Shown piece by piece: positions 56,463-64,000 of a stretch of DNA of 64,000 bases. The notes under the pieces are model-generated. The model ran no database searches, was not told the origin of the DNA, and saw nothing but the letters and a program-made list of their open reading frames with translations. Numbering within the stretch: position 1 is the stretch's first letter; each line of letters starts with the position of its first letter. The stretch covers positions 310,001-374,000 of the forward strand of contig NZ_WOFB01000002.1 of NCBI RefSeq assembly GCF_009733865.1, given 5' to 3'. The position numbers were made by a program, and so were the translations under genes. This DNA comes from Oceanobacillus salinisoli (lineage in GTDB: Bacteria; Bacillota; Bacilli; Bacillales; Amphibacillaceae).

Positions 56463-56858
56463 ATGGTAACGCTTTATGTTAGCCCGGGCAGTGTATCCTG
56501 CAGAAAGGCAAAGAAATGGTTTCTGGAAAATGATATTCCGTTTAAAGAGCGGAATATGTTTTCAGAATCATTAACTTTAAATGAGATAAAAGAAATATTA
56601 CGTTTAACCGATAATGGTACAGATGATATTATATCAACTCGCTCAAAGGCATTTCAAAAAATGGATGTAGATTTGGAACAACTGCCATTAAATGACCTAT
56701 ACCGCTTTATCCAAAAAAATCCTGGTATATTAAAAAGTCCAATCATATGTGATGAGAGACGTTTTCAAGTAGGATATCATGAAGAACAGATTCGTAGGTT
56801 TCTTCCCAGGTCCGTACGAGCATTGAAGTTCCATGAAATACAGAAAATGATTCATTAA
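56463..56858 (+). CDS. Spx-family (ArsC-like) regulator lacking the first redox cysteine
   Basis: 131 residues, the exact Spx length. [51 protein letters not shown] and [18 protein letters not shown] match Spx, including the Gly of the alpha-CTD interface (DNGTDD). But the CxxC switch is SVSC: only the second Cys remains. It may be a redox-blind paralogue of Spx. GGTAGGGAG precedes the ATG. It may be expressed with carD. Confidence 0.85.
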   Translation: MVTLYVSPGSVSCRKAKKWFLENDIPFKERNMFSESLTLNEIKEILRLTDNGTDDIISTRSKAFQKMDVDLEQLPLNDLYRFIQKNPGILKSPIICDERRFQVGYHEEQIRRFLPRSVRALKFHEIQKMIH

Positions 56859-56882
56859 TAGCTGTTTTACAAAGCAAATATT

Positions 56883-56922
56883 TACTCCACCCGACATCTT
56901 TCGTGATTTAGGTGGAGTTTTT
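56883..56922 (+). terminator. Rho-independent terminator
   Basis: ACTCCACC pairs with GGTGGAGT, then TTTT. Confidence 0.8.
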
Positions 56923-57048
56923 CATTTTCTAATATATTTTTAGCTTACTTGTTGATTGTTATTTTTTATTAATATATTAAAAAAATAACCAATTGTGAAA
57001 ACTAGTAATTAATCAGCAAATAATATTGATTGATTTGTAAAGGCTATA

Positions 57049-57083
57049 GGCTATTTCTCACCCTTAAAGGATGGGAAATAGCC
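57049..57083 (-). terminator. Hairpin 3' of the small protein gene
   Basis: GGCTATTT pairs with AAATAGCC around 19 bases; no clear T run on the minus strand. Confidence 0.4.
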
Positions 57084-57108
57084 TTGTAAGCTTAACAACT
57101 AGTTTATT

Positions 57109-57318
57109 TTAGAAGAAAAGCGTTGACAATAGAACAAGTGAAACGATTACAAAAAACGGTATAAAAAATCCACCTGGCCTCTTCAAATAATCTAAATAGA
57201 CGCCTCTTGGTGTTACATACCTGATTCTGCCTCGATATACATTTCCATAATGATCTCTAATTTGGACTGCACGTCCTGTATATTTGTGACAAAAGTGATA
57301 ATAGTTTGCACCAGTCAT
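57109..57318 (-). CDS. Small protein with LSM/KOW-like segment and C-terminal membrane helix
   Basis: 69 residues. GRAVQIRDHYGNVYRGRIRY then TPRGVYLDYL looks like a small beta-barrel segment, and FFIPFFVIVSLVLLSTLFF is one membrane helix. GAGGGGTGAG precedes the ATG. Similar small proteins occur in Bacillaceae, without known function. The gap 57319-57823 upstream shows no other gene I can support. Confidence 0.6.
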   Translation of the reverse strand: MTGANYYHFCHKYTGRAVQIRDHYGNVYRGRIRYVTPRGVYLDYLKRPGGFFIPFFVIVSLVLLSTLFF

Positions 57319-57823
57319 TTTCTCACCCCTCCTCTTTTAAAGTTATAATATATTATTGGTTTTGCAAAAAAAGGAAAGGGTGTGTGTATATGTTAATCGG
57401 AAAATGAGCCACATGACAACTTAGAACTGAGCGACTGTTACATTGTGAATTTTAATCTTGCAGAAAAACTTTATCGGCTTTATATAAGAGGCGGGCATGA
57501 TTCCCAATTGGGGGTGAGAAATCTTTTCCTATCGTACTATTTCGCAAGAATTCATGCCCTAAAGGCTCCATGTAAAGCTTATGTAGTATTAAAATAATTT
57601 TTCTGAGTTTGTGAATTCTACTAACATTTGGTGGATTAAATTTAATTCGAATTATTAGGTGAGTCATTGGTTTTAATATTTAAGGTATACAAGTTTAAAT
57701 ATCCATATTAGCTTTCTTGGAATAAACGTGGTATTTTTGGATTATATTTAAATGTGTTTGTTAGTTTTATAGAATAGAATAGCGTTAAAAATAAGGAAAT
57801 ATGAAGTAGAGGTAATAAACATA

Positions 57824-57928
57824 ATGAGTAAAAAGTTAATCAATGCCGATACATGTTATCGGGTTGTGGAACAGAAAGCCACTCAATATTTTAGAACACT
57901 TTCAGAGGAGCACATACAGAAGCGCTAA
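57824..57928 (+). CDS. Tiny ORF (34 aa) immediately before the fused isoprenoid synthase
   Basis: It starts MSKKLINADTCYRVV and ends EEHIQKR. GAGGT lies 10 bases before the ATG, and its stop codon (57926-57928) directly abuts the GTG start of the large gene, implying translational coupling. It has one Cys and no Trp, so it is not a ComX homologue by sequence. It may be a leader peptide or a peptide partner of the enzyme; it may also be chance. Confidence 0.45.
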   Translation: MSKKLINADTCYRVVEQKATQYFRTLSEEHIQKR

Positions 57929-60175
57929 GTGTCGACTCTTATAAAAGATTTTCAATCGTGGAGACAGCATCATATCCCCCGTTCATTCTTTTCTCTTTTT
58001 ATACGTAGAAAAGGGAAGTCCCGAAATTATCACCATTATATTCAATGGCTGGAACATAGAGATAAGTTAGATAACTATTTGGATCGCAGTATCTCTTACA
58101 TTTTTATGCGTGATTTAGGTAAAGTACTTGATTCACCTAGTACACAGCGGAGGATTCAAAGCGTAGTGGACAGTTTGAAAAAGGAATTGAGGTCTGACTC
58201 TACAATGGAAGCGTATAGTTTGGCTGGATTGTATCGTATGGCCCAGAAAGAAGGTGTTGAGTCCAGTTTTATTTGGGTCATAGATAAAATAAGAGAAATA
58301 GCCTCCCACATTCCAGAGGGGATGGATAAAGATGAGGTGCAGCGAAAGTTAATAAAAATCATTGCGGGTGTTGTGATGCAACAGGTGGAAGAGTTAGATG
58401 AGGAGATATCATCAGCAGAACGTGCAAGGAAATTGGATACTGCCATCAGACTAGGCTATTCCTATGGTCTGACTTATCCTTTCATAGATGATATCTTGGA
58501 TTCGAACATATTATCCACAAACGAAAGAGTACAATATTCCGATATGATACGGACCACGCTTATTACAGGCACCGTACCGGAACTGGGAGAGTGGAATGAA
58601 AACAATAGAAAACTTATTCGCTTCATTCACTCTGAGCTTCGAGCGGCTTTTGAATATATTAAAACTTGCCATAATGGAACAACGTGGAAATCTTTTTTAG
58701 AGCAGTCCTATGTGTTTTTTAAATCACAGGAAGTTGATCGTGAAAAGGTTCTATCAATTAGAGATTACACGAATGAGGATCTTTTTATCCCAGTAATATT
58801 AAAATCCGCGTCCTCACGTTTAATTGTCCGTTCTTTAATGAGTTCTCCCGAAGATGAGGAGATTTTTCAGCGAACATTTTACTATGGGATTTATAATCAG
58901 TTATCGGATGATTTTTCCGATATGTATAGTGATATGGAGAAAGGTGCTGTTACCCCTTATACGTATTATTTGAAATATCATCATGAACGTTCTGATTTGA
59001 TAAATCCATTTCATTTATACTGGACAGTTATTTGTTATTTAATTCATCAGGTTTATCGCTCCGATGCGAAGACCCGTGAAGTGATATTGGATCGTGCGAT
59101 TAATGGATTAAAACGGTTTAAAGCACGTGCAGGAACGAAGAAGTATAATGAAGTTATGGGTATTTTTTCTTCCGGACATCCTGAATTTCATCGAGTTATT
59201 CAGCAGCTGGTTAGAAAAGCAGATGATGTCGATTTCTTTGATAAACTGCTTAGAGATCATATGATTGTTACCTTTAAGAAGGAGAGAGAGGAGAGGGAAG
59301 AGTTTGTTCGTACGGCTCGAACCGTTCGTGAACAAATTAATCGCTTCTTAACTATTTCTGAAGGAGACAAGGGGTCTTTACTAAATGATAGAATTATTGA
59401 TGCAGCAAACTTTAGTGTTGGAGATGGTAAAAGGCTCCGGCCAATCTTGACTTGGATGATGGGAATAAAAAGATATGGGTTCGAGGAATCAACTATCGTG
59501 CCACTTCTCAAATCATTGGAATATATGCATACCGCTTCCCTAATCCTTGATGATTTGCCGTCACAGGATAACTCACCCATCAGGAGGGGAAGGCCAACGA
59601 TTCATGAAATACACAATGTTGCTGTAGCTGAACTAACGGGTCTTTTCCTAACTCAGAAGGCTGTTGAGGAACAAGCTTCACTTAAGGCTTTTGATTCTAA
59701 GAAGGTGTTACATTTAATTCGTTATTCTGCTGGAATAACTGCAGATATGTGCAGAGGTCAGGCGATGGACCTCGGTTCGAAAGGGAAACTATTAAGCTTG
59801 GAACAATTAAATACGATGTGCTTTTATAAGACGGGGATAGGGTTCGAAGCTGCTTTCATCATGCCTGCCATTCTTGCTGGTGCATCGGATGAAGAAATGG
59901 ATGTTTTTAGAAAAATTTCCTACCATGCAGGAATTGCTTTTCAAATTAAGGATGATTTACTGGATGTGGAAGGAGATAGAGAATTACTGGGGAAACCAAT
60001 TCATAAAGATGCCAGGAACAACACGTCTAATTATGTTTCCATCTTAGGTCAAGAGGGAGCTAAGAAAGCAATGTGGGAACATTACTGTCATGCAATGGAG
60101 GCATTGCGTGAAGTACCTGAAGGATTCCCATTTTTAAAACACGTATTGAATTATTTCGTGCATAGGAATTATTGA
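57929..60175 (+). CDS. Fused two-domain isoprenoid synthase-fold protein: N-terminal synthase-like domain plus C-terminal polyprenyl diphosphate synthase
   Basis: 748 residues. The C-terminal ~270 residues are an IspA-like prenyl diphosphate synthase: GDGKRLRP (498-505), first Asp-rich motif DDLPSQD (541-547), RGQAMDL (609-615), KTG, and QIKDDLLD (672-679). The residue five before the first motif is Ala instead of the aromatic seen in farnesyl synthases, which suggests a C20 or longer product. The N-terminal ~430 residues are all-helical and have FIDDILDS (DDILD, 187-191) and QLSDDFSDMYSD (DDFSD, 327-331), spaced like the two metal motifs of a class I isoprenoid synthase. Thus a prenyl donor maker is joined to a second synthase-fold domain. 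GTG start abuts a tiny ORF. Confidence 0.75.
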   Translation: MSTLIKDFQSWRQHHIPRSFFSLFIRRKGKSRNYHHYIQWLEHRDKLDNYLDRSISYIFMRDLGKVLDSPSTQRRIQSVVDSLKKELRSDSTMEAYSLAGLYRMAQKEGVESSFIWVIDKIREIASHIPEGMDKDEVQRKLIKIIAGVVMQQVEELDEEISSAERARKLDTAIRLGYSYGLTYPFIDDILDSNILSTNERVQYSDMIRTTLITGTVPELGEWNENNRKLIRFIHSELRAAFEYIKTCHNGTTWKSFLEQSYVFFKSQEVDREKVLSIRDYTNEDLFIPVILKSASSRLIVRSLMSSPEDEEIFQRTFYYGIYNQLSDDFSDMYSDMEKGAVTPYTYYLKYHHERSDLINPFHLYWTVICYLIHQVYRSDAKTREVILDRAINGLKRFKARAGTKKYNEVMGIFSSGHPEFHRVIQQLVRKADDVDFFDKLLRDHMIVTFKKEREEREEFVRTARTVREQINRFLTISEGDKGSLLNDRIIDAANFSVGDGKRLRPILTWMMGIKRYGFEESTIVPLLKSLEYMHTASLILDDLPSQDNSPIRRGRPTIHEIHNVAVAELTGLFLTQKAVEEQASLKAFDSKKVLHLIRYSAGITADMCRGQAMDLGSKGKLLSLEQLNTMCFYKTGIGFEAAFIMPAILAGASDEEMDVFRKISYHAGIAFQIKDDLLDVEGDRELLGKPIHKDARNNTSNYVSILGQEGAKKAMWEHYCHAMEALREVPEGFPFLKHVLNYFVHRNY

Positions 60176-60289
60176 TGATGGATTTCCGGAAAGTAAATAA
60201 TCAATTTTTTACAAAAATGGGTGCACATTTCCGAACTTCCAGCATATATTGGCTTCTGTGTGAGAAAATTGAAAGGAAGGAAGAGAAAA

Positions 60290-60421
60290 ATGAATAAAGA
60301 TGAAAAGCGAACGGTTGGGAATAGCGAGTTAAAAAATGGAGGTTATCAAGTTATTGAGGTTAATATGTCCGACTCAGCTGAAAACGTATATGCAGTGTGC
60401 ACGCCAGTTAAAATGCAGTAA
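60290..60421 (+). CDS. Small protein (43 aa) after the fused synthase
   Basis: It starts MNKDEKRTVGNSEL and ends VYAVCTPVKMQ. GAAAGGAAGGAAGAG is a strong ribosome site before the ATG at 60290. It lies 114 bp after the large gene and before the shared terminator, so it is likely in the same transcript. A single Cys lies seven residues from the end. No family recognised. Confidence 0.55.
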   Translation: MNKDEKRTVGNSELKNGGYQVIEVNMSDSAENVYAVCTPVKMQ

Positions 60422-60439
60422 GGAAACATATCTCTTTTA

Positions 60440-60485
60440 GAAAAACCATCTCTTTTTCAGGTTCCTGAGCAAGAGATGGTTTTTT
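60440..60485 (+). terminator. Rho-independent terminator
   Basis: AAAACCATCTCTT pairs with AAGAGATGGTTTT, then T run. Confidence 0.9.
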
Positions 60486-60592
60486 AATTTGGGCTGTTTT
60501 TGCCACTATATCGATAACTGCGACATATTGCAGGAAGGAGATTAAAAAGTAATCACTTAGTTTATAAGAGTGATTACTGCTATATATACGCT

Positions 60593-61321
60593 TTATTTAG
60601 TTGGGTGGAAAGGGCATTTTCCCTTTCTGGATTTATTGTCATCTGTAATAACATACTGCTTCCATTCCCTTTTGCTTAAATCTCCATATGCTCCCAAATC
60701 AGGGTGGAAGGGAAGGTTTTCTATGGATTCTACCCTTGATCGGATTAGTTGAAGAGCATTTTTACCTCGTATACTGTTATAAGCAATATTATTAAAAATT
60801 CTTCTTGGTTGAAAAATTAAAATGAGACAATTTCCTAAATTCCTGGTAATTCTATGTTTATAAGCTGGCATATTAACGGAAATAAACATAGGTTCGTCGT
60901 GAAAACAAAATTCCCAAAGCGGATCTTCTGGATCTATTGCAATATTCTTATTCCACTCTTTATCATCGTGTTCATGCAGGTATTTTAATATATCCCAAAA
61001 ATAATTTTCATAATATGCAAAGGATTTTTCCGGACTTTCTGGCTCTACAAAAACAACGAAGGCATGCCTAATATACTGGTTTTCTTTAGATAGATTTACA
61101 AATTCTCTGAGTACGGAAGGCAAGGAGCTGAAATCATGGTTTTCGATATAAAAATATTTTAAATGTCCCATTCTCTCAGCAACTGTGCCATATGGACAGA
61201 CGAAATTTTTATCTGAAACCATTTTCTCCCAATAAGCATATTCGTTTTTAAACCATTCAGGTATATATTTGTTCCCGTTTCGTATATCGTCTTTCGTTAA
61301 CATAGAAAGGTGCTGAAACAT
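60593..61321 (-). CDS. YqcI/YcgG family protein (GntA-like)
   Basis: 242 residues from the ATG at 61321, chosen by TAGGAGATG; the longer frame adds 22 residues without a ribosome site. YPFP-like segments of the family appear as NFVCPYGTVAERMGHLKYFY, HAFVVFVEPESPE and FCFHDEPMFISVNMPAYKHR, with a C-terminal KGKCPFHP. One family member, GntA, is a heme-dependent N-hydroxylase; whether this protein binds heme is unknown. Isolated gene. Confidence 0.75.
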   Translation of the reverse strand: MFQHLSMLTKDDIRNGNKYIPEWFKNEYAYWEKMVSDKNFVCPYGTVAERMGHLKYFYIENHDFSSLPSVLREFVNLSKENQYIRHAFVVFVEPESPEKSFAYYENYFWDILKYLHEHDDKEWNKNIAIDPEDPLWEFCFHDEPMFISVNMPAYKHRITRNLGNCLILIFQPRRIFNNIAYNSIRGKNALQLIRSRVESIENLPFHPDLGAYGDLSKREWKQYVITDDNKSRKGKCPFHPTK

Positions 61322-61540
61322 GTTTTCATCTCCTAATAAGTATAATGATGAACTTTTCCTTTCGCTATATGCTATGGGTGATTTCATTTATTTGGGAACG
61401 AAATTTATGTATTTTTTTGATATTGGTTGGCCGGTTGTTACATATTTTTGTATTAAGGTTCTATTCAAAAAGATTGTCTTTACAGCATAATTTATTTCGT
61501 ATTTGAGAAAAAGGGTGAACTAACTTTATATAATGTTGGA

Positions 61541-61765
61541 GTTTAATCTACCGCTAAGGAAATACACTACGCTTTCCGTGGGTGACCCGTGAGCTCGGGC
61601 CAACAGGACGCTGGTCACGAAGGCGTTGCCACAAAGGGGTTCGGTGGGGCAATTAATCGCAGCCCTAGGACGTGGCGTTCTTACCCTTTGTACCTTTGAC
61701 TCTCTGCGGGGTCTCACTTGGCCACTTTTCCCGCAGGAGTCTCTGTATATTGCCGCTGGTAGAGT
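61541..61765 (+). repeat. Interspersed repeat, family C, copy 3, with central insert
   Basis: Outer parts TACACTACGCTTTCCGTGGG and TTTTCCCGCAGGAGTCTCTG match the copies at 2.3-2.7 kb; a central ~110 bp (CTGGTCACGAAGGCGTTGCC to GGCGTTCTTACC) is unrelated to them. The gap 61322-62089 otherwise shows only the hairpin at 62022. Confidence 0.65.
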
Positions 61766-62021
61766 GCTTTGAAACTTTTTTGTTTAAATTGAATTAGATA
61801 TCTACTATCGTAATGGTTGATTGTAGCGGAGGGCAGTTTCAATAGTTTAGGTAATGGAAGCGTAGTCGATTGGTTACGGGTGTGGTGGTCTTATAGGGGG
61901 AGAGAAAAGGAATATATGCTTGGTATTAACGGTTCAAATTCTAAAGAGTAGCCCAATTATATAGGTATTCCAATAGAAGGTTCTTTATCAATTAACTAAA
62001 TAAGTCTCTAACTGTAAAAAT

Positions 62022-62086
62022 TATAGGCTGGTTCTTTAGCTTCGAGTGTTTCTTTATGAACCAAAGCTAAAAGAACCAGCCTATTG
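62022..62086. terminator. Long hairpin before the small minus-strand genes' 3' end
   Basis: ATAGGCTGGTTCTT(TAGCTT) pairs with (AAGCTA)AAAGAACCAGCCTAT, about 20 bp. It is 3' of the minus-strand gene at 62090. Confidence 0.75.
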
Positions 62087-62089
62087 TAT

Positions 62090-62245
62090 TTAATACTCAA
62101 TTTCTTCAAAATCCTGAGGGTCTAAGGTTGGTTGTCTTTCTTTTAAATCTTTATTATTAGAAATTTCGTTGTTTATCTCCTGATAAGATTTAATCTTAGT
62201 AAACCTTTCTTTTGTTTGTTTACGTTTTTTCTTATCATCATGCAT
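62090..62245 (-). CDS. Small charged protein (51 aa)
   Basis: It starts MHDDKKKRKQTKERF and ends PQDFEEIEY: a basic first half and acidic end. AAAGGAG lies before the ATG, and the stop is next to a strong terminator, both in favour of a real gene. No family recognised. It follows the DUF1292 gene with a 50-bp gap and is probably in its transcript. Confidence 0.55.
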   Translation of the reverse strand: MHDDKKKRKQTKERFTKIKSYQEINNEISNNKDLKERQPTLDPQDFEEIEY

Positions 62246-62295
62246 CTATATTACTCCTTTATCTATGTCAAGTTGCTTCTTACTCATTGGATGAT

Positions 62296-62562
62296 TCATT
62301 CCTCATCTAGAATGGCGTCAAAAGCTTCGGATACTTTATCGAATTCCTCATCGGTTTCTATTGCGGATAAATCGCCATCCTCGTCAATTTTTAGAAAAAA
62401 GATGTCGATATCTTCCTCGCTATCTTTTTGTAGATCTTCTACAAAGCTGACTGCCACATAATCTGTTCCTGCTAATGTAACTTTTGCCAGTACTTCAACG
62501 GTTTGATCTTCTTCTGTTTCATCACTAATAGTAAATACCTCGCCGACTTTGATTTCATCCAT
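62296..62562 (-). CDS. DUF1292 family protein
   Basis: 88 residues, strongly acidic. VGEVFTISDETEEDQTVEVL, then GTDYVAVSFVEDL and DIFFLKIDEDGDLSAIETDE EEF-like acidic tail fit DUF1292 (YrzB/YhcC-type small proteins), unknown function. AGGAGG selects the ATG at 62562; the longer frame to 62655 has no support. Confidence 0.8.
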   Translation of the reverse strand: MDEIKVGEVFTISDETEEDQTVEVLAKVTLAGTDYVAVSFVEDLQKDSEEDIDIFFLKIDEDGDLSAIETDEEFDKVSEAFDAILDEE

Positions 62563-62770
62563 TACAGTTAGCCTCCTTCTTTTGCTTTCAGTATTTTTCC
62601 TTAGCTTACCGTGTTGTGGGAAAATCATGCAATAAAAATGCAAAAGAATCGTCACAGAATTGGATAGATAAAGCCTTTCTGAATGCTTAAATATATAGAT
62701 GTTTTCGTAAGTTTCTGGAATTTAAGTTCAATGTATTATTTATTGTCCACGGTATGCAAATATAGACTAA

Positions 62771-62840
62771 GTAAAACCTCACCGCAAGCTTTCCGGAATA
62801 ACTCTTTGTCCTCTGAGGATACTAAGGGATAGGGTTTTAC
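62771..62840 (+). promoter_or_regulatory. Structured leader upstream of ilvA
   Basis: GTAAAACC (62771-62778) pairs perfectly with GGTTTTAC (62833-62840), enclosing a short hairpin TCCTC-T-GAGGA (62809-62819) and an AAGCTT-centred pair. GAGGAGG follows after only a few bases. It is not a T-box or any riboswitch I recognise. Confidence 0.45.
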
Positions 62841-62858
62841 ATATGAGGAGGAATATAA

Positions 62859-64000
62859 TTGGTTTCCTTAGAAAAGATTGCTGAGGCACATAAAAGAATG
62901 AAGGGAATTGTACATCAAACAACTTTGGATTATTCCCGAACCTTTAGTGACCAAGTAGATAATGAGGTGTTTTTAAAGCTTGAGAATTTACAAAAGACAG
63001 GTTCTTTTAAGGTGCGTGGCTCGTATAATAAGTTAATTTCACTAAAGAAAGATGAACTGCAAAATGGGGTAGTTGCTGCTTCGGCAGGAAATCATGCACA
63101 GGGGGTCGCTTATGCAAGTACGATGCTTGGTATTCCTTGTACCATTGTCATGCCGACTGGGGCGCCTTTGAGTAAAGTGCAAGCTACAAAAGAGTATGGT
63201 GCAAAAGTTATTTTGCATGGAAATGTATTTGATGAGGCGCTTGATTATGCATTAGACCTAAAAAATAAAACGGGTGCTGCCTTTATTCATGCCTTTGATG
63301 ATGATGATATTATTACTGGTCAAGGTACAGTTGGTATCGAAATAATCGATCAGCTACCTGATGTTGATGCTATTGTCTGTCCCATTGGTGGAGGTGGATT
63401 AATAGCTGGAATTGCAGCAGCGGTAAAAGAAAAAAATCCATCAATCCAAGTATATGGAGTGGAGGCATCTGCCTGTCCAAGTATGGTTGAGTCGTTAAAA
63501 GAAGATCAGTTAATTACCGTTGATTCCAGCCCAACCATGGCAGATGGTATTGCTGTAAAAAGGCCTGGACAACATAATTTTCAATTAGTAAAGCAATATG
63601 TCGATGATATTTTTACGGTAGATGAAATGGAAATGGCGCAATCCATGCTTATGTTACTTGAACGGAACAAGTTATTAGTAGAAGGGTCAGGAGCAGCGTC
63701 TCTTGCTGCTATGTTATCCCAAAAACTTCCCATTAAGAATAAAAAAATTGTTGCAGTTATTAGTGGGGGGAACGTGGATGTCAGTTTTATTTCAAGAATT
63801 ATTGAAAGAGGCATGGTTGAGGCGGGTCGCTTTATGCGTTTTAACACCATTCTGAAAGACAAACCAGGAAATCTGGAGAAAATTTTACAGATAGTAACGG
63901 AGATGAGGGGAAATATTTTGGATATTTCCTTGAATCATATGGGAGATAAAATTTATCCAAGCTATGCGCAACTATCCCTTTCTATTGAGACAAGAGATAG
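62859..64000 (+). CDS. ilvA: Threonine ammonia-lyase (threonine dehydratase), 5' part
   Basis: 380 codons are visible; the gene continues past the right edge. PLP Lys in LQKTGSFKVRGSYNKL, ASAGNHAQGVAYAS, glycine loop CPIGGGGLIAGIAAA and SGGNVDVSFISRII. After about residue 325 an ACT-like domain begins (RFMRFNTILKDKPGNLEKIL), suggesting effector control. TTG at 62859 is the start, with GAGGAGG 7 bases before. It deaminates threonine to 2-oxobutyrate. Confidence 0.92.
   Translation, partial: MVSLEKIAEAHKRMKGIVHQTTLDYSRTFSDQVDNEVFLKLENLQKTGSFKVRGSYNKLISLKKDELQNGVVAASAGNHAQGVAYASTMLGIPCTIVMPTGAPLSKVQATKEYGAKVILHGNVFDEALDYALDLKNKTGAAFIHAFDDDDIITGQGTVGIEIIDQLPDVDAIVCPIGGGGLIAGIAAAVKEKNPSIQVYGVEASACPSMVESLKEDQLITVDSSPTMADGIAVKRPGQHNFQLVKQYVDDIFTVDEMEMAQSMLMLLERNKLLVEGSGAASLAAMLSQKLPIKNKKIVAVISGGNVDVSFISRIIERGMVEAGRFMRFNTILKDKPGNLEKILQIVTEMRGNILDISLNHMGDKIYPSYAQLSLSIETRD

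Noticed and set aside
57452-57667. 71-codon minus-strand ORF upstream of the fused synthase
   Set aside because: No ribosome site and no recognised family; kept as non-coding.
57824-57928. Reading the 34-aa ORF as ComX
   Set aside because: It lacks the conserved Trp and length of ComX, and the adjacent enzyme is not ComQ-like in size; only a loose analogy remains.

Overview
The window is low-GC DNA with AGGAGG-type ribosome sites, frequent TTG starts and sporulation genes (Spo0E-like phosphatase, a gamma-SASP-like protein). With Spx, CarD, GltC and an M-box it points to a spore-forming Bacillaceae, probably of the Oceanobacillus/Virgibacillus type (inference; no search was run).

Layout. 1-5.1 kb: lower meta-cleavage pathway for aromatics, in the order hydratase, acetaldehyde dehydrogenase, aldolase, oxalocrotonate decarboxylase, tautomerase, then a separately transcribed catechol 2,3-dioxygenase with a consensus CcpA site. 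5.7-10 kb: a multidomain GHKL regulator, a C39-like peptidase, an mgtE gene broken by two frameshifts behind an M-box Mg2+ riboswitch, and tRNA-Val. 10-17.9 kb: MFS transporter, small sporulation-related genes, an XRE regulator, a methyltransferase, and a GntR/ABC transporter operon. 18-20.7 kb: bioY-bioB behind a BirA-like operator, then a HutC-type GntR gene. 21.2-31.6 kb: a full C-P lyase operon (phnGHIJK-M-L, a PHP phosphodiesterase, phnDCEE) behind a candidate Pho box. 31.7-35 kb: nucleotidase, secreted glycerophosphodiesterase with its own candidate Pho box, DUF1002 protein. 35.5-42.4 kb: a LysR gene divergent from a Rieske dioxygenase cluster with a second extradiol dioxygenase, an ACMSD-like amidohydrolase and an unusual electron-transfer pair. 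42.8-48.8 kb: nucleoside catabolism operon (pdp, deoB, purine nucleoside phosphorylase, cdd, deoC) followed by a GntR gene. 49-53.5 kb: TSUP exporter with LysR, then gltC divergent from NADP-type gdhA. 53.8-64 kb: ZIP transporter, MarR/CarD/Spx-like regulators, a two-domain isoprenoid-synthase-fold protein bracketed by two tiny ORFs, a YqcI/YcgG protein, small acidic proteins, and the start of ilvA.

How they work together: two gene sets for ring cleavage feed 2-hydroxymuconate intermediates to pyruvate and acetyl-CoA. A phosphorus-scavenging block (phosphonates, glycerophosphodiesters) lies between them. Several interspersed repeat families (a modular 240-410 bp element in five same-strand copies, a ~30 bp element in seven copies, an ACTGGCT-stem element in three places, and others) fill most gaps. 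The best candidate for something undescribed is the 57.8-60.4 kb fused isoprenoid synthase locus.
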